From positions 2,406,001 to 2,470,000 of the forward strand of contig NZ_CP087135.1 in assembly GCF_020911945.1 (NCBI RefSeq): 64,000 nt of DNA, given 5' to 3'. Made by a program: the position numbers and the translations under genes. Position 1 is the stretch's first letter. Each line of letters begins with the position of its first letter. Of this stretch, positions 55,156-64,000 are shown one piece after another. Below the pieces are notes generated by a model. That model did no database searches and was not told the DNA's origin. It saw nothing but the letters and a program-made list of their open reading frames with translations. The DNA comes from Flavobacterium galactosidilyticum (lineage in GTDB: Bacteria > Bacteroidota > Bacteroidia > Flavobacteriales > Flavobacteriaceae).

Positions 55156-58100
55156 CTATTTTCTTTTTTGATTCTTGTTTTGTTTTTTTAAGGGCCTTTT
55201 TAGATTGGCTAGACGCAATTAACTCTCTGAATTTGTTGTAATCTAAAGTCATTATAAAAGCCACTCCAGTTTCTACAACTTCGCCTTGTAGTGCCACTTG
55301 GTATTTATTGACACGATAGGCTCGTAATTTATATCTTCCATCTTTTGACAATTGATAATCAATACTAACATCACCTGCTATATTATTAGCATTTTGATTG
55401 GTTTGTTGCGGTCCTTCGATTCCAAAACTACTTCCTACAGTTACTTTCAAACGGTCATTTAGTAATTTTTTAGAGATTCCAATATTCAAATCTGTTTTGT
55501 TCTGTCTTTGTCCCGTTGTATAATCGTCAGAGCTATTCAAATCAAAATTGAGTTCTACACCATCAATTAAATCTGCGGCTAAATTATTTAGTTGTTGCGA
55601 TAAAATTTTACTTACACTTTCCCTTGCTAGTGACGAAACATTAGCTCCACCAGATTCACTTGCAAACGGATTTTCTCCAATAAAGCGATTTAGTAAAAGC
55701 AGAGCAAAAACCTGCTTATTCAATTCATCCGTTTGTAGACGTATTTGATTTAGTTTTGCTTTAGTGGTATTGATAATTTCTGTCGATACGCTATTATTTC
55801 CCTCGGGCAAAATAATGTCAAATGAAATATCAGGCTTCATCAATTCGCCTGTAATTTTTAAAGCAGTTTCGAAAGGGATTTTCTGTTTGTACGTATTTCT
55901 AGTTTCCGCGCTAACAGATCCTAATTGGTCGTTTACTAAGTCAATAGGAGCGGCTTCTGTTTTATAAAGAGCGGTAATATTCACATCAGCACTTGTTGGT
56001 TCACCAGTCCAAAGTATATAACTTCCTTTTTTGATATCAAATTTTCTTTTGATAGTATTGAAGCTCATTTCATAACTTCCTTCGGATAATTCATATCGCC
56101 CGGTTAATGTTGTTTTACCCGATGGGTCAATACCACCATTCAGCTGAGCTTCCCCTTTTAATTTAATAAAATCTCCATTGGCTTTATCAATTACCAAGGA
56201 CAATTCAGCGTCTTTATCTATTTCGATATTTACTGAAGCGTTTACGCCTCTTATGTCCATTTCGCTATTCAATTTTTCTAGTGTAACGGTTTCTATAATC
56301 TGCGGTTTGTCTTGATCAATAAACTCTATAATTCCTTCTCTGTCGGCTATAGATGGATCAGATTGAGGCAGTACTATAGTAAATTTAGTGTCTTTATTGA
56401 TTTTGATATTTCCCTCTACAAATGGGTTACCAAGTGTTCCTGTTACTTTCAAATGATTGTCCATAAATAATTCGCCATAGTACAAATCATTGTCTTTTTC
56501 TTTTGAATTTACGGCTTGGAAATTCTCCGCATCAACAGTTAAATTGAATCCAAAATTGCTAAAATTAGTACTGTTTATTTTACCATTTATCGCTAAGTCA
56601 TTGTCGTTTTGGTCTTTGATAGTGAAATTGTTGAAGATAATTGCATCATTTGAAAATACAATTTTATCATTTATAGATTTGAATTTAGCGTTAAGTTGAG
56701 TTGCTTTAAATCCAGCATCATTAAATTTCAATTCGCCAATTATTTTTGGTTGCGAAGTGTTTCCTGTAATTTCGAAATTACCATTAAGAAAACCAGTGCT
56801 TTCTGTGAGGTTACCCAATGTGAAGCCTTGAATACTTTTTAAATTAAGCTTCTCAATATCTAAATTAAGGTTGAAACTACTTAATTCTGCTCTGTAAAAT
56901 CCTTCTAGATTAACTTGATTTCCTTGTCCTGTTATTGCTATTTTAGCATCATATTGATTTGGAATTGTATTATTAACAGTAATACTGATGTTACCAACCG
57001 TATCTTTTTTAAACGCAAAATCAGTAATATTTAAATCTGAAGTAAAAAGTGGTTTAGTATTTAAATCCTTCACCTTTGCATTCCCATTAATTTTACCACT
57101 CAATTGTAAATCACTTTTCTCTACAAAACTAGTTAAAGTATTGATGTCAAAATCCTTAAAGTCGATTGCAATTGGCGCATTTACAGCTTTGGATTCTGAT
57201 TGAACGATGATATGACTTCCTGCTTTACTTAAATCAAAATCACCTACATAAATTCCTTTGTTACCAATGCTGATTACATTTTCAGGTGCTATTTTCCAAG
57301 ATTCATAATTCAGTAATAAATTACTAGGTTCTAGACTTACCTCATTATTTCCATCTATACTTTTTAAAGTCCCAGCGATTAAGAATCGTTCTTTTTCTTT
57401 TACATCTTTTAACTGTAACGTATAATCAAGAATATTTTCCTTTACTTTTCCTGCAAGACTAGTATAAGGTAGCTGAATTTGTTTGTTTTGAATGTCATCA
57501 ATAATTAAACTGTAAACTATAGCGTTATCTTTAGTATTAACATCCAAAATTGCATTTGTAATCGTGTTTTCGCCGTAAATAAGTTTGGGAACTGATCCTT
57601 TCAAAACAATAGAATCATTGACAGAATTGTATTTTCCTGTCATGTTAATAGGCTCTAGATTCTGTAAATTAGGAATTAATTTATAGATAATTGGATCGTC
57701 TTTTACCGCAATTTTAAAATTGAAATACTGATTTTCTACTGCTACTTTTTTAGCATTAGGATTACTGTCATAATATTTTGCAATTGAGTTTGATAAAGCA
57801 TTTCCGATTTTAGAAAGTTTGTACTTCCCTTCAATATCTGCAACTAGAAAAGGCGAATTTATAGACAGTGTATTAGCTAGCGCAGTAGATTTTGCTACAA
57901 TACTTATAGAATCTATTGCAAATTCATTTTTTTCATTAATCACATTGATACTGTGTGCATGCACGGTTCCGTTTAAGTAATCTAAATTTGCAGATATAAT
58001 GTCAGCATCAACAACTCCTCTTATTTTTAAAGGTCCAGCATGCAGATTTAGTTTTTCTAAATCAGCTATATCTACGTTTAGTCTTATTTTTCCAGTAGGA

Positions 58101-60151
58101 TATTTATCTTTAAAACTTCCACTACTGACTAAATCAAACGATAAATTAGGATCATTTGCGGTCGCATTTGCTTTAAAGTTTCCATTAGCAATTGCACCCT
58201 TTAAATTCAAATTTTTATATGTATATTGATTGTAATACGCTTTTAAGATAGTTCCGTTTACTGTAGCTGAGGCTGTTTTTGGGTCAAAACCAGTTCCTTT
58301 TACGTTCGCTTTTAAACTTATTTTTCCAATAGAATCATTTTTTATTAATTTACCCAAATCAAAATTAATCAGCTCGGTTTGAGCATCGTATTTCTCGCGT
58401 TTTTTTCTACTTTGGTCGAAAAACGCTTTGATTTTTGCATCACCAAAACTGCTTTTCAAATTCAAGTTGGTATTAAAGCTGGCAATTGTTCCTTTAAAAG
58501 TACCTTTGACATCAAATTTTGAAGGCAATTTGATGTTATTCGGAACTGTTCCCTTTGGTAAAAAATTAGCAATATCTTTTTCAGTCGATTGTAAATCTTT
58601 GATATTTAGGTCAAAATAGGCTTTATTGATGTCTGGTAAACCAACGATAGTTCCGCTGGCAGCTAACTTTGTAGCACCAATTCCGCTAACTTCCAGAGCA
58701 GGAAATTCTATATTTTTTAGTTTCCCTTTAACTATTCCGTTTATTAGCAGTACCGCATTTGGATTTGTATTAAATGGGCTTGTATTGTTTAAGGTAGGGA
58801 CGAACAATAGGATATCTTTAAATCCGAGTTTGCTGTTTTTAAAATTAGCAACAAGACCTAGTTCTCCTGGATTTTTTGCTAAAGATTCAATGGAAGGATA
58901 ACCAATACGAATCTCATCTCTCAATTCAGTTTGGGGAGTTTTTAGATATAATTTTTTAAAAAATGCATTCTTTTTTCCATAGAAAAATTCAGCTTTAAAG
59001 TCTTGAATATTCAATCCACTTTTGTCCTTAACCGATAGTGAATTAGCAATGCCAGATATGTTTTCAGTATTGTAATTCAGTGTGTTTAGTTTTAGATTCA
59101 AACCTGTGATGTCTATATGGTTGTAATCTAAACCCTTTGATACCGGTGCAAAATTATTGTTGTCGAAACGGAAATTCACTCGTTTGAACTCAGTAGAGTT
59201 TACCTTTACTTGCCAACCGCTAGATTCTACAACATCAATAGCTTCTTCGATTTCTTTTTTTTCTATTTTTCCAATTGCTAAATTACCTTCAACACCAGTC
59301 AGATCTAGACTTTCAATAATCGCAAATTGATTGTTGAGATCCATTCTGTCAATTTTAGCAAGTAACTTTTTAATGTAAAAAGCAGTTTGTAATTTTGCCG
59401 ACTCGCTTTTGAAGTCCACGTCAATTTTTGCCAAATCAATTTCCCCAAGTTTTAATTTTAATATAGGTTCAGGTTCATTTTTTTTAGTTGAAGATTCGTT
59501 GCTTTTTGAAGACTCAACTATACCTTGTTTGAATTTGAATTTTAAACCATTGATTTTTGCCTTTGGAATTTCAAAGTTCATATTGGTTAGATCAAATGTT
59601 TTAATGTTGGTTTGAAAATTATTTAAGTAGGCGTAAATATTATTTTTAGTAATTAAATCATCATACTTAAATTGAATACGATCTAGTTTAATTTCTTGTA
59701 CTGAAAATTGCATTGGAGGTGAGTCACTCTTCTGTTTTTCAGGAGAAGCAAAGGCTTTGACTATGTAATCAAAATTAAAAACGGAATTGGAATCTCGATT
59801 TAAATGGGCGGTTATTCCTTCCAGCTGAACGGAATTTATTTCGACTTTGTTGTTCATTAATTGAAACAAACTAATATCTAAAGCCAGTTTTTTACCAGCA
59901 AAAAGAGTGTCTTTTTTTTGGTCTTCAAAATAAACACCTTCAAGAATTACTTTTTTCGGAAGCCCAATTTCAATACGGTTTATTTTAACCTTCGTTTTAA
60001 TTTTTCCTTCTAAATAAGTAACTGCTTTATTTTTAGCAAAATTTTGCACAGAAGGAACCTGAAGCGCTATAACAAGAATAAGGAATAATAGAATTATGCT
60101 TCCCATTATCCATAGCAAAACTTTCAGACTTTTCTTTAAATATTTTTTCAA
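55148..60151 (-). CDS. tamB: TamB: large AsmA/DUF490 translocation and assembly module protein
   Basis: 1667-aa inner-membrane-anchored periplasmic protein. N-terminal signal anchor (VLLWIMGSIILLFLILVIAL), then a very long series of beta-rich repeats with DLNIKDLQS-like strands, and the C-terminal TamB (DUF490) domain about 1290-1640 (GRYELSEGSYEMSFNTIKRK, FALLLLNRFIGENPF, NLAADLIDGVELNFDLNSSD). The start codon is TTG at 60151 (TTG AAA AAA TAT); no ATG is available before residue 16, inside the anchor. It spans the periplasm as a lipid- or protein-conducting groove and is operon-linked to tamL. Confidence 0.92.
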   Translation of the reverse strand: MKKYLKKSLKVLLWIMGSIILLFLILVIALQVPSVQNFAKNKAVTYLEGKIKTKVKINRIEIGLPKKVILEGVYFEDQKKDTLFAGKKLALDISLFQLMNNKVEINSVQLEGITAHLNRDSNSVFNFDYIVKAFASPEKQKSDSPPMQFSVQEIKLDRIQFKYDDLITKNNIYAYLNNFQTNIKTFDLTNMNFEIPKAKINGLKFKFKQGIVESSKSNESSTKKNEPEPILKLKLGEIDLAKIDVDFKSESAKLQTAFYIKKLLAKIDRMDLNNQFAIIESLDLTGVEGNLAIGKIEKKEIEEAIDVVESSGWQVKVNSTEFKRVNFRFDNNNFAPVSKGLDYNHIDITGLNLKLNTLNYNTENISGIANSLSVKDKSGLNIQDFKAEFFYGKKNAFFKKLYLKTPQTELRDEIRIGYPSIESLAKNPGELGLVANFKNSKLGFKDILLFVPTLNNTSPFNTNPNAVLLINGIVKGKLKNIEFPALEVSGIGATKLAASGTIVGLPDINKAYFDLNIKDLQSTEKDIANFLPKGTVPNNIKLPSKFDVKGTFKGTIASFNTNLNLKSSFGDAKIKAFFDQSRKKREKYDAQTELINFDLGKLIKNDSIGKISLKANVKGTGFDPKTASATVNGTILKAYYNQYTYKNLNLKGAIANGNFKANATANDPNLSFDLVSSGSFKDKYPTGKIRLNVDIADLEKLNLHAGPLKIRGVVDADIISANLDYLNGTVHAHSINVINEKNEFAIDSISIVAKSTALANTLSINSPFLVADIEGKYKLSKIGNALSNSIAKYYDSNPNAKKVAVENQYFNFKIAVKDDPIIYKLIPNLQNLEPINMTGKYNSVNDSIVLKGSVPKLIYGENTITNAILDVNTKDNAIVYSLIIDDIQNKQIQLPYTSLAGKVKENILDYTLQLKDVKEKERFLIAGTLKSIDGNNEVSLEPSNLLLNYESWKIAPENVISIGNKGIYVGDFDLSKAGSHIIVQSESKAVNAPIAIDFKDFDINTLTSFVEKSDLQLSGKINGNAKVKDLNTKPLFTSDLNITDFAFKKDTVGNISITVNNTIPNQYDAKIAITGQGNQVNLEGFYRAELSSFNLNLDIEKLNLKSIQGFTLGNLTESTGFLNGNFEITGNTSQPKIIGELKFNDAGFKATQLNAKFKSINDKIVFSNDAIIFNNFTIKDQNDNDLAINGKINSTNFSNFGFNLTVDAENFQAVNSKEKDNDLYYGELFMDNHLKVTGTLGNPFVEGNIKINKDTKFTIVLPQSDPSIADREGIIEFIDQDKPQIIETVTLEKLNSEMDIRGVNASVNIEIDKDAELSLVIDKANGDFIKLKGEAQLNGGIDPSGKTTLTGRYELSEGSYEMSFNTIKRKFDIKKGSYILWTGEPTSADVNITALYKTEAAPIDLVNDQLGSVSAETRNTYKQKIPFETALKITGELMKPDISFDIILPEGNNSVSTEIINTTKAKLNQIRLQTDELNKQVFALLLLNRFIGENPFASESGGANVSSLARESVSKILSQQLNNLAADLIDGVELNFDLNSSDDYTTGQRQNKTDLNIGISKKLLNDRLKVTVGSSFGIEGPQQTNQNANNIAGDVSIDYQLSKDGRYKLRAYRVNKYQVALQGEVVETGVAFIMTLDYNKFRELIASSQSKKALKKTKQESKKKIDE

Positions 60152-60596
60152 ATCCGGATTTTTTATGGGTTAAAAATAGCGAATTATAATTAGAATTACA
60201 ATTTCATTACTAAACTCACTAGTTCGTAAAGATCAAGAAATTGACGTAAAAGTCTTTATAAAATTTAAAGATAAAGTTGTAAAATTTAAGTATCAAATTT
60301 GCTAATGTTTTTAGTAAAGTAACTTCTGTAAATTGAGATTTAATAAAAAAACAGTAGTTATCTAGTATAATAAAAGCTTTTTAAGAATCATTAACATTGC
60401 ATTATATTTTGGTAAAACCTCTCTTTTTTACTTGATGGGCGCTTCTATTCTATTAGGTTGTTTAAAATGGTTCTATAATTTTATTTGAAATTTAAAGATA
60501 ATTAAATTTCATTGTGATTGGTATTGAAGCAACTAGGTATTTATTGTTTTCATATAAATGAAAATAATAAAAAACACGGTCAAGGTTAGTATAAAA
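60152..60596. other. Gene-free stretch upstream of tamB
   Basis: About 445 bp, AT-rich, with no supportable gene. It should hold the tamB promoter; I could not find a clear TAnnTTTG element in the minus orientation. Confidence 0.45.
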
Positions 60597-60625
60597 AAAA
60601 CTACAACTTTTTAGGCTGTAGTTTT
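60597..60625 (-). terminator. Terminator of the CoA-transferase gene
   Basis: Stem AAAACTACA / TGTAGTTTT (11-nt loop), preceded by A and followed on the minus strand by a T run, 25 nt past the stop. Confidence 0.75.
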
Positions 60626-60649
60626 CAGTATAACATAGAAAAAAGGGAA

Positions 60650-62155
60650 TTAGATTGTGGTTTGCTTCTTCATACTTCCTGTTTCTATAAATCGTAAGTT
60701 AAGTTTAAATGCTTCTTCGAGAAGGTGAGGAGTATGACCTCCACGCAGACAAGCACGGTTAAAATAATCAAATAATTCCGCTTTATATTCTGGATGCACA
60801 CAATTTTCAATGATGACTTGAGCTCGTTCTCTTGGAGCAAGTCCTCTTAAATCAGCGACTCCTTGTTCCGTTATCAAAATGTCGACATTGTGTTCGGTAT
60901 GATCTACATGAGAAACCATGGGCAAAACGTGAGAAATAATATTACCTTCTTTTGAAGACGATTGAGTGACAAATATGCTCAAATAGCCATTTCTGGCAAA
61001 ATCTCCCGAACCGCCAATTCCGTTCATCATTTTAGTTCCGGAAATATGTGTGGAATTTACATTGCCATAAATGTCAAATTCAATGGCTGTATTAATTGTA
61101 ATGACGCCTAGTCTTCGGATTACTTCTGCCGAATTGCTGATTGCTTGCGGTCTAAGAACTATCTTGTCTTTATAAAAAGCGAAATTTTGAAGAGTTTTTT
61201 TATAACAATTTTCAGAAACCGTGATCGAAGAGGCTGAAGCAAAACTCATTTTTCCGCTGTCAATGAGTTCAAAAGTGCTGTCTTGCAATACTTCTGAATA
61301 CATGACTAAATTTTCAAAATTACTTTTGGCAAATCCTGACATAACTGCATTAGCGACTTTCCCAATTCCGGCTTGCAATGGCATTAGTGAATTGGTTAAA
61401 CGACCTTCTTTAATCTCATTTTCAAAAAATAACAACAAATGATTGGCAATAGCAGCCGTTTTTGGATCGATTTCGGTTGGTTTTGCAGGGCTATCCAGAA
61501 TTTCTGTAAAAACGATTCCAACCACTTTTTTAGGATCAATACTAATATAATCTTGGCCAATTCGACTATCTGTTGCAGTGATGTTTAAAATCTCTCTATT
61601 CGGATACGATTTAGAGGTGTAAACATCATGAATTCCTTTAAACTCCAAAGGGATGGAAGTATTTATTTCGATGATTATTTTATCTGCTAAATGCGCAAAA
61701 GTGGCGGAGTTTCCCACAGAAGTTGTAGGTATAACATTTCCGTTTTCATCAATGTAAGTGGCTTCAATTACTGCAATGTCAATTTTAGGAAGATGTTTAT
61801 TTTCTAATAATTCAGCAGTTTCACTTAGATGTTGATCGATATACAATATCGTACCGTCATTTATTTTTTTTCTCAAACTAGCATCTGATTGAAAAGGCAT
61901 TCTTTTATATAAAGCATTATTATTAGCTAAATCTGTATCTGTAGTTTGCCCTAAAGAAGCGCCTGTAATCAATGTTATTGCGATCGTTTCCGTTTTAGCC
62001 CTTTCGGCAAAAGCAGGTAAAACGGCTTTACTATCGCCTGCTTTTGTAAATCCGCTGGTTCCAATAGTCATTTTGTCTTTGAAAAAAAGAGCGGCTTGTT
62101 GCGCAGAAATAACTTTGTCTTTGTAACTTTGAAATCTGATTCTGTCCAATTGCAT
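60650..62155 (-). CDS. Acetyl-CoA hydrolase / succinyl-CoA:acetate CoA-transferase family
   Basis: 501-aa class I CoA-transferase (Ach1/SucC-like). Key parts: GTSGFTKAGDSKAVLPAFAE, the catalytic E359 in NTAIEFDIYGNVNSTHISGT, the oxyanion loop GIGGSGDFARNGYLSIFVTQ, EQGVADLRGLAPRERAQVII and TPHLLEEAF. It moves CoA between acetate and succinyl-CoA (or similar acids), or hydrolyses acetyl-CoA, for acetate handling. It is divergent from an AraC regulator (62313) that may control it. Which donor is used cannot be decided here. Confidence 0.9.
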   Translation of the reverse strand: MQLDRIRFQSYKDKVISAQQAALFFKDKMTIGTSGFTKAGDSKAVLPAFAERAKTETIAITLITGASLGQTTDTDLANNNALYKRMPFQSDASLRKKINDGTILYIDQHLSETAELLENKHLPKIDIAVIEATYIDENGNVIPTTSVGNSATFAHLADKIIIEINTSIPLEFKGIHDVYTSKSYPNREILNITATDSRIGQDYISIDPKKVVGIVFTEILDSPAKPTEIDPKTAAIANHLLLFFENEIKEGRLTNSLMPLQAGIGKVANAVMSGFAKSNFENLVMYSEVLQDSTFELIDSGKMSFASASSITVSENCYKKTLQNFAFYKDKIVLRPQAISNSAEVIRRLGVITINTAIEFDIYGNVNSTHISGTKMMNGIGGSGDFARNGYLSIFVTQSSSKEGNIISHVLPMVSHVDHTEHNVDILITEQGVADLRGLAPRERAQVIIENCVHPEYKAELFDYFNRACLRGGHTPHLLEEAFKLNLRFIETGSMKKQTTI

Positions 62156-62233
62156 AATTTGTTTTTATTTTGAAATAAAACACCTAAAAAATGATGTTTC
62201 CTTAATGAATGAATTGATTTTTTTGAATATAAT

Positions 62234-62247
62234 TTGTAGGTCTACAA
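62234..62247. promoter_or_regulatory. Possible operator in the divergent AraC/CoA-transferase promoter region
   Basis: Palindrome TTGTAG-gt-CTACAA about 66 bp before the AraC start and 79 bp before the CoA-transferase start; a plausible regulator site, unproven. Confidence 0.25.
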
Positions 62248-62312
62248 TTTTAGCAAAAAATGAAATTGGATAAATATTGTAAGAAGCCATAAAGATATTC
62301 ATTTCAGCCAGC

Positions 62313-63143
62313 ATGGAAGAGCCTACGATTTTAGCAGAGAAATATTATACGAGAGAGGTTGATACTGATAAAAAAAGTATTTATTGCCATCATGATTTAA
62401 TGGGAGAATTGAGGATTCCAAGTCATAAACATGAAAAAGGCCAAATGCTGTATGCAGAGGGCGGAATCGTGTATGTTACCACGGAGGCTAAAACTTATTT
62501 TCTTCCGGCACGACATTTTATTTGGATTCCTGCTGGAATTGCACATAGCATTCAACCCAATTTTCAAAGCGTAATGATGCGTAATTTGTATTTTCCGGTA
62601 GAAATGAATGAAGATTCCTTTTATGGAACCGAAGGGATTTACCCCATCAATGATTTATTGTTGCAAATGATGCTTTTCACCAATCGATGGAATGGAAATC
62701 TGAAAAAGGGAAGTCGTAATTATAGTATTGCCCTTGCGATTAAAGCTATTTTACCAGAAATCTGCTTGACAAATTTGCCTTTATCGCTGCCTTCTCCAAA
62801 GGATATTCGGTTGATTAAGATTATTTATTATTTAGACAAAAACTTAGGAGACACAATACTTTTTTCGGATTTAGCAGATCGATTTGGTTTTAGCGAACGC
62901 TCTTTATACCGTTTGTTTCAAAAAGACTTGGGAATGTCTTTTATTCAATATTTCACAATTCGAAGAATTTTAAAAGCCATTGAATTATTGCTTGAAAAAA
63001 AACTTTCGGTAAATGAAGTGGCTCAAGCAGTTGGTTATAATAGCGTACCAACATTTAGTAATACCTTTTTCAAAACTTTAGGACAACGACCTTCGGATTA
63101 TTTAAACGGTGTGGAGATTCTAAAAAAGAATAGTTATATATGA
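62313..63143 (+). CDS. AraC-family regulator with cupin sensor domain
   Basis: 276 aa. N-terminal cupin-like sensor (about 25-105: HDLMGELRIPSHKHEKGQML, YAEGGIVYVTTEAKTYFLPA, RHFIWIPAGIAHSIQPNF). C-terminal AraC HTH (about 175-265: TILFSDLADRFGFSERSLYR, LFQKDLGMSFIQYFTIRRIL, LSVNEVAQAVGYNSVPTFSN, TFFKTLGQRPSDYL). It is divergent from the CoA-transferase gene and 257 bp before a TolC-family gene, so it could regulate either; an efflux role is common for such a neighbour. Confidence 0.92.
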   Translation: MEEPTILAEKYYTREVDTDKKSIYCHHDLMGELRIPSHKHEKGQMLYAEGGIVYVTTEAKTYFLPARHFIWIPAGIAHSIQPNFQSVMMRNLYFPVEMNEDSFYGTEGIYPINDLLLQMMLFTNRWNGNLKKGSRNYSIALAIKAILPEICLTNLPLSLPSPKDIRLIKIIYYLDKNLGDTILFSDLADRFGFSERSLYRLFQKDLGMSFIQYFTIRRILKAIELLLEKKLSVNEVAQAVGYNSVPTFSNTFFKTLGQRPSDYLNGVEILKKNSYI

Positions 63144-63372
63144 GTTATCAGTAAAAAGGATGTCGTTTTTTGAAACCTATAAGAGATGTAAGTTTTTTAA
63201 TGAGGGTAAATTCTATTTATAAGAATGACAATATTCAAATTTCAACAACAATTGTTTAATCCAAATAAACTATTTTTAATAATTGAATTTCGCAATACAA
63301 TAGTCTTTTATTTTGTCCGAAATGAATAAATATATGACTTTTGTTAATTTTACCACATGAAATAGAGTCGAT

Positions 63373-63380
63373 ACCTTTGC
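63373..63380 (+). promoter_or_regulatory. TAnnTTTG promoter element of the TolC gene
   Basis: TACCTTTG 19 bp before the ATG at 63400; good -7 match, no -33 TTG at the expected spacing. Confidence 0.35.
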
Positions 63381-63399
63381 GGTAAATACTTTTATATTA

Positions 63400-64000
63400 T
63401 GTTTCTCATAAACTGGGTTTTTTCAAACCAATCGAGAATTAATTTTCTGCGAGTTCTATTATCAGCTTTCCTTTTTTTTCAAGTTTCCATAGGATTACAT
63501 GCGCAGGAACCAAAAGGCCTTACTTTGAATGAAGCAATCCAAGTTGCAAAAGAGAATAATAGGACAATCCAAAAATCCCATATTTTAAAGAAAATTTCCG
63601 AAGTCGGAATTCAAGAGGCCAAAAATCTTCGTTTACCGGAAATTGGTTTTAATGCGATGTATTCTAGATTGTCAGATGTTACCTTATGGGAAGGTGGTGG
63701 ATTTACCAAGCAAATAGTGGTCGCTCCAGAACCTGGTAATACTATCTATGATGCGGTTACTCAATTTGATTTGCCACTTTATGAAGGAAGTAAGATCAAA
63801 AATGAAATTAAAAAATCAAAACAAGAAAATGAAATTGCTGAAATAAAAGTGGAGAAAACGCAGAACGATGTTCAATTAGAGGTTACAGCTACTTTTTTGG
63901 GAATTTACAAGATGATGGAACTCCAAAAAATAATCGAAGAAAGCATTAAAGAAGAACAAGAACGATTAAATGAAGTGAAAGCATTTAAAAGCCATGGAAT
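63400..64000 (+). CDS. TolC-family outer membrane efflux protein (5' part; runs off the window)
   Basis: The first ~200 codons of an outer membrane factor. ATG at 63400, basic N-terminus, hydrophobic signal (LRVLLSAFLFFQVSIGLHAQ), then the TolC first repeat: LTLNEAIQVAKENNRTIQKS, EAKNLRLPEIGFNAMYSRLS, and ITQFDLPLYEGSKIKNEIKK-like sequence (DAVTQFDLPLYEGSKIKNEI). The frame is open to the last base. The TolC L-x-E-A-(I/V)-x-x-A-x-x-N-N start is clear. Membrane-fusion and pump genes are probably downstream; the AraC gene before it may control it. Confidence 0.85.

Overview
The window looks like a Flavobacterium-type (Bacteroidota, Flavobacteriia) chromosome segment. The DNA is very AT-rich, most stop codons are TAA, several genes are preceded by TAnnTTTG promoter elements, and it carries SusC/SusD, OmpA-like barrel proteins, TamL/TamB, LytTR regulators and multi-PAS hybrid kinases. 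No tRNA, rRNA, CRISPR array, insertion sequence or prophage was seen.

Layout. (1) 0.1-28.2 kb is almost entirely minus strand. It starts with an OmpA-family barrel protein and a secreted ice-binding-type (DUF3494) protein with three Ig-like domains. A long run of small membrane, stress and envelope genes follows: YtxH, a holin-like protein, paired 50-aa membrane peptides, a porin, a coiled-coil lipoprotein, CsbD, paired 69-aa proteins, MlaD/MlaF/MlaE, TSP3-OmpA and Dps. Next come an operon of AraC regulator, multi-PAS hybrid kinase, split-off Hpt and response regulator, then an M23 peptidase, a fused 2-oxoacid dehydrogenase E1, an M1-like protein and a LOG-family protein. (2) 28.7-38.9 kb is mixed-strand housekeeping: a TPR hybrid kinase, a DEAD-box helicase, hutG and hutI (histidine degradation), glutaminyl cyclase, the SRP RNA gene, an SDR and fructose-6-phosphate aldolase. 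(3) 39-50.9 kb is a probable chitin/GlcNAc utilization locus: an MFS sugar transporter, a LytTR/LytS-type two-component system, SusC, SusD, a GH20 hexosaminidase and a GH18 chitinase. (4) 51-64 kb holds an ABC-F protein, tamL-tamB, an acetyl-CoA hydrolase/transferase, an AraC regulator and the start of a TolC-family gene that runs off the right edge.

How the genes would work together. In the chitin locus GH18 would cut chitin, the SusC/SusD pair would import oligomers, GH20 would release GlcNAc and the MFS carrier would bring it across the inner membrane; the two-component pair is the obvious local regulator. HutI followed by HutG performs the last two steps of histidine breakdown, giving glutamate and formamide. 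The 5-15 kb block reads as an envelope and general-stress island with lipid-trafficking Mla genes inside it.

The most notable observation is four broken or split genes, each explained at base level. The hybrid kinase and its Hpt domain are separated by exactly one extra copy of a 7-bp tandem repeat. The SusC gene has one in-frame TAG. The M1-like gene has one in-frame TAA. A heavily decayed sensor-kinase fragment lies at 4.4-5.0 kb. These could be real decay, reversible switching (the repeat) or sequence errors; the sequence alone cannot decide. No clearly new multi-gene system was recognised.
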